This document shows positions 19,123 through 31,641 of a stretch of DNA of 64,000 bases, in pieces. This DNA comes from Pilaira anomala. Taxonomy: Eukaryota; Mucoromycota; Mucoromycetes; Mucorales; Mucoraceae. The stretch is taken from assembly GCA_025716855.1 (NCBI GenBank), contig JAIXMQ010000027.1, positions 248,001-312,000 on the forward strand, given 5' to 3'. A program made the translations under genes and the position numbers. The stretch's first letter is position 1. The number at the start of each line of letters is the position of its first letter. The notes beneath the pieces are model-generated. The model ran no database searches. It was given only the letters and a program-made list of their open reading frames with translations, and was not told the origin of the DNA.

Positions 19123-21771
19123 ATGTCTATTATGACTGTAACAGAAAGTACATTGTTAACAACACCAGAAGTCTTGACTCAGCTTGAAGAAAATACCATC
19201 AAGATACGACCTATGCCATCTAAATCGGCAGAGACTAAACAACAAACATTATTATATGATATTGTACCAGAAAAATCTACTTCACTTACACTAGCTGAAA
19301 GACGTAATCATCATCCTATCCCTGCATCTCTTAAGCTCCACCAAGAGGTAAAGTAGAAAAAAAAACAACAAACTCTATGTACTCCTTTTTTTTTTTTTTT
19401 TTTTTTAACTCCTTGCATTTTTTTTTTTTTTTATATATGTAGAAACCATTCAATGTAAAAGAACAAGAAAAGTTAATTTTAAACATTTATTCAAAATTAG
19501 ATTCCAATACAGCTATGAGTTTAGATAAAAGACTCGAGTTATTAGATACTGAAATTCAACCAGAAAATCGTAAAAGTGTTTGGATCTCATTGTGTCAACC
19601 GAGTTTAGAAATTCAATCGCTTTATGCTACGCTCGGTCCTGGTCCCTTTGATGCCATGATTGAAAAGGAACAATCGGATCCTGTCTTGGCTCGTCTCTTA
19701 AAGGCTTATAGTGTTTATGATCCTCAAGTTGGTTATCATGCTACTTTAGCTTATTTGGTCACTCCTCTGTTGAATCTGGATGTAAGTGTAACAAGTTTTT
19801 TTTTTATATATATAAATGAAAATCTTACTAAAAACATAATCATTTGACAGATGCCAGAAAATCAAATGTTTAGTGTATTTGTCAGGTGAGAGGGCAATAG
19901 AAACAAATAAAAACAAATAAACAAAAACAATGACTAAACACTTTTGACTCTTTTTTTTTTTTTTTAGACTGATGGAAACCTATCATATGCGTCAAATGTA
20001 TATGGAAGGACTTGGTTTGTTATTAGAACAATTCGAAATATTATTTAAATCTACATGTCCCGAGTTATCCAGCCATTTAAGCGGGTTATCAGTCCAAGCA
20101 TCCATGTATGCAACTCAATGGTTCCTTACATTATTCAATATGCCTCATGTCATGCAGTTTTATGACCTGGTTTGGTTACAAGGTGCAGTCCAAACCATGA
20201 TGCGTACATCCATCTGGATCTTACAAACCAACCAATCTCATTTACTCAGTCTCTCTCAGCCTGACTCCATTGTTCAATTTCTAAATGATTTTCAATGTCA
20301 AACCATTGATATCCAAGAAATTCTGGCTGTTTCTATTGATAAAGTCTCTTTTGATTTCGGTGTTAACAAGGATTCAAAACTTGAAAAACAACTCGAGGAG
20401 TTAACTGCCGCTTTATTACTTTTACAAAAGGAACATGGCTCTCTCTCTCAAGAAAATAAAAAATTGAAAATTCATGAAATGGATTATGAAGCTGCTCAAT
20501 CCAAGTTGGTAAAAAGAAACGCTTTTCTTGAAAAGAGAGTTAAAAAGTATAAGGTCAAGTTGGCCAATTCGATAGCCGATCTCAAGTCCTCAACCACTTC
20601 TGCTTCTGCGGCTCCACAAAGAGAACTTTTAGATCCCAAAACAAGACGTCAAGATCAATTTACTTCCTTTGTAGCCTCACTTCGGGATACGGGTGATTTT
20701 GGTGCCTTGATCGCTAGTGCCTTAGCGCCTTCTACAGATCCATTACCTACTCAACCTCAGGAGACCCAAGAAGATGATAATCAAAAGAAATTGGATATGG
20801 CTTTACAAAACGTCACATCTGAACTTGTTCAAGTCAAGCTTGATCATTTTGAGTCATGTCAACGATACCAATCTTTAGTTCATCATTGTCAAGAATTAAC
20901 CACACAAATGAACAGTATGCAAGAAGCACAAACGGCACTCTGTCAAAAGGTCATTTATTTAGAATCCGAATTAGAAGACGTAGTCACCGAACGTGATCAA
21001 ATCTATGCAGATCAAGAAGAAGTCTTGGCTATGGCTATGGTTTCCAAGAAGACGTGCGCTGAATTACAAATGGAAAAGATGTCACTTGCCAAGGACGTAG
21101 AGAAATTGGAAGATCAAGTCAAGTCGTTACAAGAAGAAAAAGAGGCCTTCTTTATGCCTCGTGGTACGTTCTCAGAAGAAGTATTTGCTGCACATACCAT
21201 CTTATTTGGTACACCTAAAAGGACCAAGGAGTTATCATCATCCGTTTCTTCTTTTACTTTACCTCAACAAGCGGATCAACAAGTAGATGAATACAAGTCT
21301 AAATTTGTTGAAAGTGAATTACGTTGTCGTGAACTTGAAAAGTATTTAGCTGAAACTAAGGTTAGATTAGCTGAATTTGAATCAGGTCAAATCAGTAGTA
21401 GTAGTAGTAATAGTATGGGTAACAACGTAAGAACTACTTCTTCTGCTCGAGGTTCATTGCAACAACCTCGTCGAACTGCATCTACAAATAATAAACGACA
21501 TTCAACTACCTCTTTATCTATGTTGGCAAATCGAACCAGTCTCACTGCTGCACGTGAAAGAAGAGAATCGGGTGAAAGTTTTGCTTCTTCTACTACTTCT
21601 TTAACTTCTTTAAATAGTAGCAATTATAATAGCAAAAGATCCAGCATGTACTCAAGGATATGGAGTGCATTTGGTTCTTCTCCTCCTGCTACACCTACGA
21701 CAACAACAAACAATACTATCATGATGAAAAATTCAATGATTATGTGTGAAGAGCCACAAATCATTCAATAA
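19123..21771 (+). CDS. TBC-domain (RabGAP-like) coiled-coil protein lacking the catalytic fingers
   Basis: Four exons: 19123-19347, 19443-19781, 19851-19885 and 19968-21771 (800 residues). Residues about 115-320 form a TBC fold: LARLLKAYSVYDPQVGY, then LMETYHMRQMYMEGLGLLLE and SMYATQWFLTLFNMPH. The IxxDxxR arginine-finger motif is replaced by IEKEQSD (about 148-154) and the YxQG glutamine finger by YHAT (about 173-176). So it should bind rather than activate a Rab by the usual mechanism. Two long coiled coils (about 330-400 and 470-600) follow, as in Gyp5/Evi5-type proteins, then a Ser/Thr/Asn-rich basic tail with RRTAS and KRHST sites. A membrane-trafficking scaffold is inferred. Confidence 0.82.
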
Positions 21772-22977
21772 TTATATACCTAATATCTTATTTTTTTTTT
21801 CTCTCTCTCTCTCACTCTTTCTTTTTATTGATACTTTATATTATTACATACAAATCCTTTCCTCCCAAAACACACATAAATAAAAAAAATATACACATAC
21901 ACATATTATACAAAAATGATATAAATCCCCCCCCTTTTTTTTATGTTTATATGATAGCGGAACGATAAAGATCATTCATTCAGGTACACTGAGTTATTAC
22001 CGAGGGTAGGAATCTACATTCGAAAAAAAAAATATATGCTTATAACCAACTAGTAGAGGTTACTTATACATCACATTATTAAGACCTACACAAAAAAAAA
22101 AAAAAAAAAAAAAAAAAAACTTTGTACTAATATCAGAAAAACATATGAAGTGTTACCAGAGTGACCTTCTTTTAACCCATCCTTCTAAAATAAAGAAAGG
22201 CCTGAATCTCAAACTTTATGAAACAGCAGCAGCAAAAAAGAAACTAAAGGATATACCTTTATTCCTTCTTTCATAACGTATCCAATGACATAATTATATC
22301 AGATAAGAAAGAGGGGGAAAAAATATCAAGCGATTTTTTCTAAAATACCTTGTATAAAGTTTTTTATTTAATTTTTTACTGCTTTTTTGTTGTCACATTA
22401 ACACGAAATTTACATGTGAGAGACAAAAAAAAAAAAAATACCAATAAAGAGCTTTAGTTTTTATTGAATCGCATTAAAACTCCCACGTATTTATACCAGA
22501 ACAAAATATCTGTCACTTTTTTGTTTTTTTTTATATGCTATTATAGAATGATGAATATATGTAATGCTATATACCCCATATTTTGTGTTGCTGTAACCTC
22601 AATTTATTTACTTTTTACATATATATATGAGAGAGAGAGTAGGTTTAACCTACTTTAAACACACACACACACACACAAGTACACATGACTGTTGGTATCT
22701 CTTTATTCATTTTTGTCTCTCAAAGGAGGTTACAAATATAAAGAAAATTTACTATTTGGTATATTCAAAGACACTTAACTTTTTTTTTTTTTTTTTTTTT
22801 TTTCCCGTGAAGTAAGATATAAAAAAAAAAAATTTCACATGAAAAAGTTCAATTCATTGTCTGTGTTACTTGTTATTACCCCGCAACACTGTTGTTGTCT
22901 ATAAATATGAAGAGAAATAAACTGTAAAATTTAAGCCAACTTTCTCTTTTCTTTAATTATTTTTTTTATATATAATC
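21772..22977. other. Intergenic
   Basis: 3' end of the TBC gene and upstream of the START gene. A-tract of about 30 bp at 22092-22119, poly-T at 22780-22803, CA repeat 22659-22676. No gene recognised. TTTTTTTATATATAATC lies right before the START-gene ATG. Confidence 0.6.
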
Positions 22978-23231
22978 ATGACCGTTACTAACCCTCACGC
23001 CGAAACTTCACAAAAGGCATTGGAAAACCTCAAGCAACTTGCAAGTAACTTGGATGGTTGGAACTTTACTCAAGAAAAGAATGGTGTTAAGCTTTATAAT
23101 AAGACTGTAGAAGGTAGCCATGTACCTATTGTTCGTGGTGATACTTTTATTACAGGTCATGAATTCACTGCACAAGAAATTGCTTCCATTGCTCTTTTAC
23201 CTGGCTGTAGAAAGATTTGTAAGTTTTTTGT

Positions 23232-23267
<36 letters not shown>

Positions 23268-23964
23268 CGCGTGTAATGCACGCGTTTAAAAAGAGAGTAT
23301 ATGTATTAAAAGTGTATTTTTTTTTTAAAAAAAAATAGGGGATGAAAAGTATGATACTTCTGATGTTAAGCTCATGTACTCTCGTCTTGAATCCTTATTC
23401 TGGGTCAAGGTCAAGACCCCTTGGCCCATTAGCCCTCGTGATATGTGTGCTACCTCTTTCCGTCAAATCACACAAGATGAATGTTATGTGGTCATGAACT
23501 CAGTTGAAGATGAAAGTATTCCTGCCGTCTCTGGAAATGTTCGTGCCAATTTGATCATCTCTGGTTGGAAATTGATCAAGACAGACACAGGTATTGAGGT
23601 CACTTATATCACTCAAGTAGATTTAGCTGGTTCTATTCCCGCTGCCTTTGTTAAGAATGTTCAACAACAAGTTCCTCTCTGTGCTGGTTTGGTTGTCAAG
23701 TACGCTCATGACTATGGTTTTCCTCCCACCTCTGATGTCTGTACTGCTGAATTCATCAAGGAAGATTTTGATCATGCCAAGAGAACTTATGTCTGTCAAT
23801 TGAACGGTTCTGGTGAAATTCTTTGGTTGATTTCCAAGAAGATGTACCCTGCTGGCGTCAATGTTGATATTAAGGGTAATGCTAGTACTGAAATCTTGGA
23901 CAATGGTAATGTTCGTGTACATAATATTGATGGTCCTGTTACTGTTACCATTTCTAAAGCTTAA
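22978..23964 (+). CDS. START-domain lipid-binding protein
   Basis: Two exons, 22978-23218 and 23339-23964, 288 residues. The protein has W-x-F near the start (GWNFTQEKNGVKLYNKTVEG), WDEKYDTSDVKLMYSRLES across and after the junction, and ISPRDMCATSFRQI. These are landmarks of the START/StAR lipid-transfer fold; later WKLIKTDTGIEVTYITQVDL, then GSIPAAFVKNVQQQVPL is its C-terminal helix. The extra last about 90 residues form a second domain without a name I can give. It is probably a cytosolic lipid carrier; the ligand is unknown. The intron holds a perfect hairpin with an ACGCGT core. Confidence 0.85.
23267..23289. promoter_or_regulatory. Perfect hairpin / MCB-like palindrome in intron
   Basis: AACGCGTG-TAATG-CACGCGTT inside the START-gene intron: 8-9 bp perfect stem, 5-nt loop, flanked by A-tracts. 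Each arm contains ACGCGT, the core of the yeast MluI cell-cycle box. It could be a regulatory site or an RNA hairpin close to the donor. Confidence 0.5.
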
Positions 23965-25262
23965 GTGAAAAGAAGAAAGAAAGAAAGTAAAAAGAAAAAA
24001 AAATATATATAATTATTTGTACCATAATAATAAAACAAACCACAGACATTGTTGTGTCTCCATGTGTCGCACTTTTAAACTTTACTGCATTTATTTTTCT
24101 CGAAAGAACCTTAAATTTCTTACTATCCAAGTTATATATGTGCTCTTTTTATTTATTTATTTTGAAAGCGAATTTTCGATAATACGGATATCAATATGAA
24201 ATTCTACTGCATGGGATATTAAATAGATTTTGCATAATATGAATCGTTGCTACACATAATAATAATTTCGCATGCAACAAATAGGTATTTAATTTAGTTG
24301 TTACTTAGCAACACATTTTAGACTTTAAAGCTAATTAATCTTGATAAAATTGCACTTCATATTAGGTCACAAATTTAGTTTATAGAATCGGTTATTTAAG
24401 AGAACTTTTTGTAAATAAACAATGATATAATATTCTACATTGTTCTTTTTTTTTCTTTCTTTCTCGATCTATCAAATCGATCGTTACTTTTGTTAGTCAG
24501 AGTAACAAAAATTTCAGCGGTACAACGAAGTCAGACTGGCGAGAAAGACAAGTAATTCGATTTCTAATAAATTGTGGGAAAACATTTTTTTTTTTTTTTT
24601 AACTGGGATCAATTATTTACCACGTGTGTGTTGAGATGTTTTTTAAAATTTGTCCCACTTTTTTTCACAGATGAACTAAATTACTTGACATGCGTAAAGT
24701 AACCCTTCTGAAATAGTTTGTGTAATTTTTAATAGATAGTTTTTAGTGTACATATTATGATCTCATCATTTGATCTATATACTGAGTGTGCACCCTCTAC
24801 ATCTATACAGTATTTGCCAAGACAAATCAAAAAAAAAAAAAAGCTCAGCAGCAATAAAATGTTTTTTTTTATCTATTTATATATACAATATTATGAAGAA
24901 GGGGGGAAGATATGTATTAAGAATCGATTACTTGTATTCATTTTGCCAAGTAATCAACAAAGGTAGGTGATGGTCTTTTGTCCTTCATTTGACTGTTCGC
25001 GTATAACCTCTTATCAAACGGCTCCACTATTTTACCGAAGATAAAAACCATGTGCGCAAGCTTTTGGGTTGGTGATGTTATACGAGAAAATAACTTGGAT
25101 TATTATTTATTTTATTTTTATTATGAATCATAATATTTTGGTATATACACAATTTTTTTTTTTAGTAACAGGAGAGGAAAAAAAAAAAAATTTTTTTTTC
25201 ATAAACATATAAACAAGGAGGAGAAGGGAGGGCATAAAAAACATTAAAAAAAAAGAAACTGA
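23965..25262. other. Intergenic (convergent 3' ends)
   Basis: Lies between the 3' ends of the START gene (+) and the GATA-like gene (-). AT-rich; a pair of reading frames around 24757 is not gene-like. No RNA gene recognised. Confidence 0.6.
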
Positions 25263-26552
25263 TTAAAAGGTAGCTTCACTTAAGGAAGGAGAAGAGTAAT
25301 GATCCAACATTTCTTCATCTTCTTCAGCATCATGTTGACTATGTAAAACCCATCCAACTTTCCAGGGACGGCCACAAGACCAATACTTTGGAGAACAAGC
25401 GAAATTTTCAATATCTTCATCTGGGTCAACTTTACCATCTGGACGAGAACGACGCATTTGATCTATCAGTTGCATTGCTTTACGTTTTTCTTCTTTACAG
25501 AGTACCCAACGACAGTGACGACAAACACAACCACCACTTTTATTATATCTAAGAAAGAAATATAAAGTTAATAAAAAATAAATATAAATAAATAGGATTA
25601 TGTTATATATTTACCGAAGACCACATTTGTTACAAAGATATACAAAAGGTTTGCCTTTATCATTAAAGATTGTACTTGTAGGGAAAGGCCAATTAAATGC
25701 TTTACGCATACAACCATCAGAAGTCTCATGACAAGCTTGGCAAGGTCCCTTTACACGAGAAGGTCTACCAGAAGAAGCATGTGTAGTTGAATTCTTTCGA
25801 TTAGTTTGAGTCGTATTTGATTTTTTATGTTTTGGTTTTTTAATTGATGATGATTCATAAGAAACCGCAGTATTACTTGTTGGCTCAGCCAAGATAGTAT
25901 TTGTTTGAATCATGATAGGTGGTGTATTATGAATGATTTTTACAGGAACAGGATCTGGTAAGACAAGATTATTATAAAAGGATGTGGTATTCATATCATG
26001 ATGATTTTGTTGATTTTGTTGTGGTCTGGGTATCTGAATTCGCATAGCTCTTCTCACGCGTCTTTCTGGGTGAGGCGCCGAAAGTCTATTTTTATGTTGA
26101 TATTGTTTTCTAGCCAAAGAAACACGTTGTCGAAGTGACCAAAGAAGTCCACCAGTGCCAGAAAGAATTTTGGGGCGAGTATTCTTTTCGATTTGGAACA
26201 CAATATTTTGATTATCATCTATCAGGTTCGATGGTGATCGATGGGGTACTGATTTACGACTACTTTGATGCATACTATAGCACATAGTATCTTCTTCATC
26301 TTCTGATGAATCAATTAATAATTCGGGTGGTGATGGCATAGAACTGGTTGTGGTTGATGCTGATGACATATTAGAGACTCGACGAAATGCGCTGTTATTT
26401 AATCTACCATTGCTGTTGCTGCTTGGCGAATGATGGTGATCAGGTGACGTAGGTTGACGATCGAAAAATAAATCTTTTGTACTCTCGATTGTTGAATGAT
26501 TATGATAATCATAAGGTGGCGTTGCAGGTGCATTTAATTCTGAAATATTCAT
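25263..26552 (-). CDS. GATA-like zinc-finger protein with extra Cys pairs
   Basis: Two exons, 26552-25615 and 25548-25263 (407 residues). The ATG before NISELNAPATPP was chosen; an upstream in-frame ATG leads through poly-Lys and is unlikely. The N-terminal two thirds are Ser/Asn/His-rich, low complexity, with an acidic SSEDEEDTM patch. The finger is C-x2-C-x6-C-x25-C-x2-C-GLRY, followed by C-x1-C-x2-C-x4-C and Lys/Arg. LCNKCGLRYNKSGG is the second half of a GATA finger, but the first loop is far longer than the usual 17-18 residues and lacks the WRRGP element. Likely a DNA-binding transcription factor; the targets are unknown. Confidence 0.72.
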
Positions 26553-27972
26553 TTTGGTTTTATATAGATTTTTGTAATAGAATGCTATATCATAATTTTT
26601 AGAATTAATCACTTTTTTTTTTTTTTTTTTAAACAAAAAGTATCATCACTTACAATAGGAGAGAAGGTAAAAAGTGAGATGTATATATATATATATATAT
26701 GAGAGAGAAAGAGAGTGAGAAAAAGAAAAGAAAGATACAAATATAGAAAAGAAAGAGTGAAAACAAAATTTAAATGTTTGGGTTTATATAGAAAAAAAAA
26801 AAAGCCAGATCAAACAATGATAGTGTCGGATGAATATGAAGAGAAACGTAATACTTTCCCGAAATATAACTTGGATGCGTTCCCCCGGTGTAAAGATGGA
26901 GCCGGCGCCGATTATAAGAGAATCTATTACGGCTAAATAACTTCCATGTTTATTATATCATGGAGTAAAAGACGAAATCGGAACATCAATTCAGTAGTTC
27001 ATAAAACCCGATATATGTGTCATCAAATATTTGATCCCCAACCTACTTCTTTTCTATTTGATTGATTGACAACAAGTAATGTTGTCAGTTATAATACACC
27101 TTATTCGTCTTTTTCTTATTTTGATTAGTAAATCTTTATTTCTCCATATATGCTGTGGAACTTCCATCTCATCGATCTTCTCTCTTTTTTTTAGAACCAG
27201 TCGGCGATTCAACTTCATACACGACAACATAACTGTATACATAAGCACACACACACATACACAAACACACATTACACCATTTTACATTAAATCGACATAT
27301 ACATAATCACACTATATTTATATAAATGGAAAAATCTAATTTACCTATAATACCTGATTTTAACACTGACAAAACCTACAGATCAATAAAAAAAAAAAAG
27401 AAGCTATTAGTAATATAGTAAAAAAAAAAACGAGTAATTATTAATTATATCAAAACGCAGCCCAAATCAAAAATAAAAAAAAAATATAGTTTTTTAGTGT
27501 GAACAAAATTTAAAATAGATTTCTATACATAATAATTTTTTTTTTTCTTGCTCATTAGAAAACAATACATGATTTGATTCGTTATTGGTCAAGGTTAATC
27601 ACCAACCCGACATTCCGAACCAATTCCTTGCCCGGGTTTACTTTTGCCACACACACACACACAACAGTTGCATTGTAAGATTGAGTGTATCGTCCTCTTA
27701 TTAAACCACACGTAATATCAAATTACGAAATCTACTTAAATTGAAAATTTTCATTTACTTGTGATCTATCACTATGGAAACATATGCTTCTTTTTTGATG
27801 AGGTTGCTTAGCAATCAGTAAGCAAGTAATAAGAAAAAACAGGGCGTAGTCAACTATATATAGATCAAAATTTACGTTTTTCTCTTAAATAGATACAAAA
27901 ATGCGTGTATACTCTCACGCGCCTGATTGAATTGTTTGATCTGCTTTTTATCCTGCATTTATTTTTATTTAA

Positions 27973-28004
<32 letters not shown>

Positions 28005-31000
28005 TTTGTGTATCAAAAATTTGTCTATCAATACACAGCTCATCGACTTTAGATAACAGTATTATTCGATCTGAACTAAAAAGATCTAAAAGATTATAAA
28101 AGCCTTTTTTTAGGGTTGATCGGTTTTTTAAAGCAGTTTTTGGGGTCGGTTAAATTCAACCTTTTTTTAGTAAGTAAACAATTATCTTGAATGAGTGTTA
28201 AATTATTTTGCCATTTCATGTAGAGTCAAAAGAGGAAACTTTGGTGATGTTTTAATTTAACCGCTCTATATAGATTTTTTTTTTTTGCCAAGCTTATCAT
28301 GAGTTTTTTAGTTATTGTTGTATGAAATGATACATGTGTATACGATCATTCTATTGTTGCTACATACTGGTTGCTTTGTATCTGTGCATATGTGTATATA
28401 TTTTGTGATCCAGGGGTAAAGCAATTCATTCTTTTCTTTTTCAAACAGTGTTCCATAATACACACAGTAAATAATAAATCAAGAATGCCGAAATAGACAT
28501 GACCTCATGTTCTACATATACACCTTTTCCTTGAGATCGAGCGCTTTTTTAATTAAGCACTAATTCAATTCAACCTCAAGGTAGGTTCTAGTTGTAGAAT
28601 AGGTTTTTCTTTAATGCTGAATATAATTATTTTTACATGTCATTTAAATATTTGATCTTGCATTTTTTTTTTTTTGTGTACACAAAGTACAACCAAACAT
28701 TGATTCTATGCAACAACCAAAAAAAGGTGAATAATCCCTGATTCATTTGTGTAATCTTACAAGGGGGTGTTATCAAATCCAACCATAATACCCACACTTT
28801 ATTTTTGTTCGGTGCTCTTTTTATCCATAAAAAAAAGTACCACAAAGAATATATATATATTATTAAAGGATAAATAAAGCCCATATTTTCCCGCATATAT
28901 CCACACACCACACACTCTCTCTCTTTCATTTTCTCAGATGCTGTAATACTTTTTTACTTGAAATAGTGAAGAAGGCTAAATATTTCACTTGATCTAACAA
29001 CGATGATTTTTCTCCGATCTTTTTGAACGGTAAACGACGTGGCTTTCAAAAAGAATACAAAGAAATCCCGGGCTGATTCAACCACCAAGGAATATTTTTG
29101 TTTCAGCCTGTTGAATGGAACCGGTACTTCAACTCGATGTGTATTTATGCACGTCATCTTTTGTATGGATCAAAATTATACTTTTTAAAAAAGTGTAATT
29201 CTCATCTTTCTTCTCTCACATCATCATCTCAACTATTTAGTTTATCAGAATTGTTCTCCCGGTCATTATTTTTAAGGACGGGATAGGATACCGTCTCCCT
29301 CCGCCGCCGTTGTCCACCGCAACTTATAGATTCATTCTTTATCTTTCTTTTAAGCGTAACATTGTTTAAGCGTTTCTCTTTAAATTAATGCACACACGCC
29401 CGCCCCGCCCGTGCTGGGTAAAAAAATAAATCTGATTTACTCTCTGTTCCGACTGTTTACGCTTTATGCGCAAGTATTTTGCAAAATGGCTATTTTTTTT
29501 TTTTTTTTTGTTATATATCTTTGAAACAATCTGTCACCACTTGAATTAGCATGTTTGATCCACAACAAAAATAACGACAGCGTCATTACGCTGATACACA
29601 ACCTTAAAAAACGTTGTGTTAGTTACACAAGCCACGAGCGAAAATTTGTGTTTAAGTCTGTGTACTTTCTTACTATCTCTCTGAGTATGTGCTAATATTA
29701 TTAAAAATAATATTTAATATATTTGTTTGAAACTGAGTAAATTGCAGGTAAAAATAATACTTTATTAAATCGCTAAGCATATATGGTATTAAATTAACCC
29801 GGACTTTTTGTCAGAAAAAAATGGGTAAATTATTTTCACAGATTTAGGAAAGAGTAAGAGGTACCTCACTCTCTTTTTCAGGTACTATTTTTTTTTTCCA
29901 GAAAAAAAGAATATTTTATGTGCATGGTGTCATGATGATAGAAATAAGGGGGAGGGTCGTACCGCTATTTTAGCCAAAATTTATTTTTCTCTTTCTCTCT
30001 CTTTTTCCTAATAACTTTTCAACTATTTTAAGTCTAGAGAGTATCTATATATACACAAATGAATGTGAACTCATGTGATTGTTTGTTATTTTTATTTTCT
30101 ACCATTGATACTTTTTTTTTTGTTTTGATAAATTACTGATCTGGTTAAAATAAAAAATCAACTAGAACTTATATGTAAGTTTTCGGCTTCTATAATATAT
30201 TTTTTTTAGTGGAAAAAGTCTATATTCAGAAGAGACGTCATTTATCGTACGAGGGCGCGCTTGCATTTTCTACATCAAAATAATTTAAGAAGATCTCTCT
30301 CGTTGTTTATTGTTAAGCAATGTAGATAAGGGTCATTTTAACATATGATTATTATTGAATGTAAAGATAACATGATACATATATACTGAATATTTATAAT
30401 CTTCATCACAAAAAATAATGATTTAGGTTTCCTGTTTGCGTATCAGATTTACCTTGATACATTCCTCCCGCTACCTCTCACTGTTTGAATACGCCCCTTC
30501 TTCCTCCATACAGTAGCTTGCAATGAATGTGGAATATTTAACAATATCTAACTCTACATTATTTTTTGATCTATGATTTATCTTATAGAGCTTGTGTAAT
30601 TACACACGCAAAATAGATCTGCGCTTGAAATGTATTTTGGTGTGACCCAATTTAAAATAAAATTTAGGCCTTTTTCTTTTTAATTGTGATTACAATAGTT
30701 GTACACCCATAATCATGCTATGTTCAATTACTCGTATGATTGGTTTGGGTTTTTATCTAATTATTTCAGAATTTGACGGGATTTTTTTTTTGTTGAAATC
30801 GACAGGAATGTGTGGAACAAATGATTTTGCTGTTATCTGCATTAAAAGTCAATGAAAGATAAAATAGCGGATCCTATTATGAAATATACTCTTGCTTGCA
30901 TGTTAATTGTGTTTGAGAAATGTATAACTCGGGATGTGTGTCGATTTGTCTAGGCATATACTAGATAAAATACGTACTTCTTTTCTAGATGATGAGCGGG

Positions 31001-31490
31001 AGTAGACTTCTTACAAACATAATAATCTATAGGATACATACCACACTTCATATGAATATAAGCTCTCTCTCTCTCTGTTAAGAAATATTCCCACGCTCTG
31101 ACATATTTATAAGCAGAGGCCTGAAGACGTATAAATTACATAGATTTTTTATTTAAACTGATGTATAACAATAAGAAATCAATTTCATTATTTAATAATA
31201 GTAAGAATTAAACTAATGATTACATGTCCTTTTTTTTTTCACCACACAATAATTTGCCTTGATTTTATTTGTTGCAATTGTTTAAATTACCCCTGCATCC
31301 AAATTTGAGATTACCCAATTGAATTTAAGAATTTCAATTAGATCCAAGATTGGGATCTATGTGTAACCAAAAATACGTAAAAAAAAAAAAATAATAAAAA
31401 AAAAGAAAAGAAAAGAAAAGAAAAAGGAAAAAATAAAAGATAAAAGTAAAAGAAAAGAATCAACATTTTCAAAGGGAAAGAAAGCAAAAA
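26553..31490. other. Gene-free region
   Basis: About 4.9 kb upstream of the GATA-like gene with no coding frame I can support on either strand. It holds TA repeats (26682-26700, 27979-28004), a short GC-rich island (29284-29420), CA repeats (27247-27272, 27647-27662) and A/T tracts. A degraded coding history cannot be ruled out. Confidence 0.55.
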
Positions 31491-31550
31491 AAAAATGTGC
31501 TCCGTAGAGCTTCCTTCTCAGAGATTTAGTGTCATCCTTGTGCAGGGGCC

Positions 31551-31582
<32 letters not shown>

Positions 31583-31605
31583 ATAAGTGTCAGAGGTCCG
31601 AAGAC
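31491..31605 (-). ncRNA. U6 spliceosomal snRNA
   Basis: On the minus strand: 5' stem-loop GUC-UUCG-GAC, then AAAAUUGGAACGAUACAGAG, with the invariant ACAGAGA box, the AGC triad (GAUUAGCAUGG) and CCCUGCACAAGGAUGACAC, followed by a 3' part of about 33 nt and a terminal U-run (Pol III terminator). All conserved catalytic blocks are intact, so it should be functional in spliceosomes. The 3' part ends in a small hairpin GCUC-UACG-GAGC just before the U-run and looks longer than in animal U6. No intron is seen. Confidence 0.95.
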
Positions 31606-31633
31606 TTGACAATTTTATATCTAAATTTATCTT

Positions 31634-31641
31634 CTTATATA
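31634..31641 (-). promoter_or_regulatory. TATA element of the U6 gene
   Basis: TATATAAG on the minus strand, about 29-36 nt upstream of the predicted U6 5' end, the spacing expected for a Pol III type 3 or fungal U6 TATA box. Confidence 0.5.

Noticed and set aside
26553..26636. Upstream in-frame ATG of the GATA-like gene
   Set aside because: Would add a poly-Lys stretch from an A-run; the ATG at 26552 is more likely.
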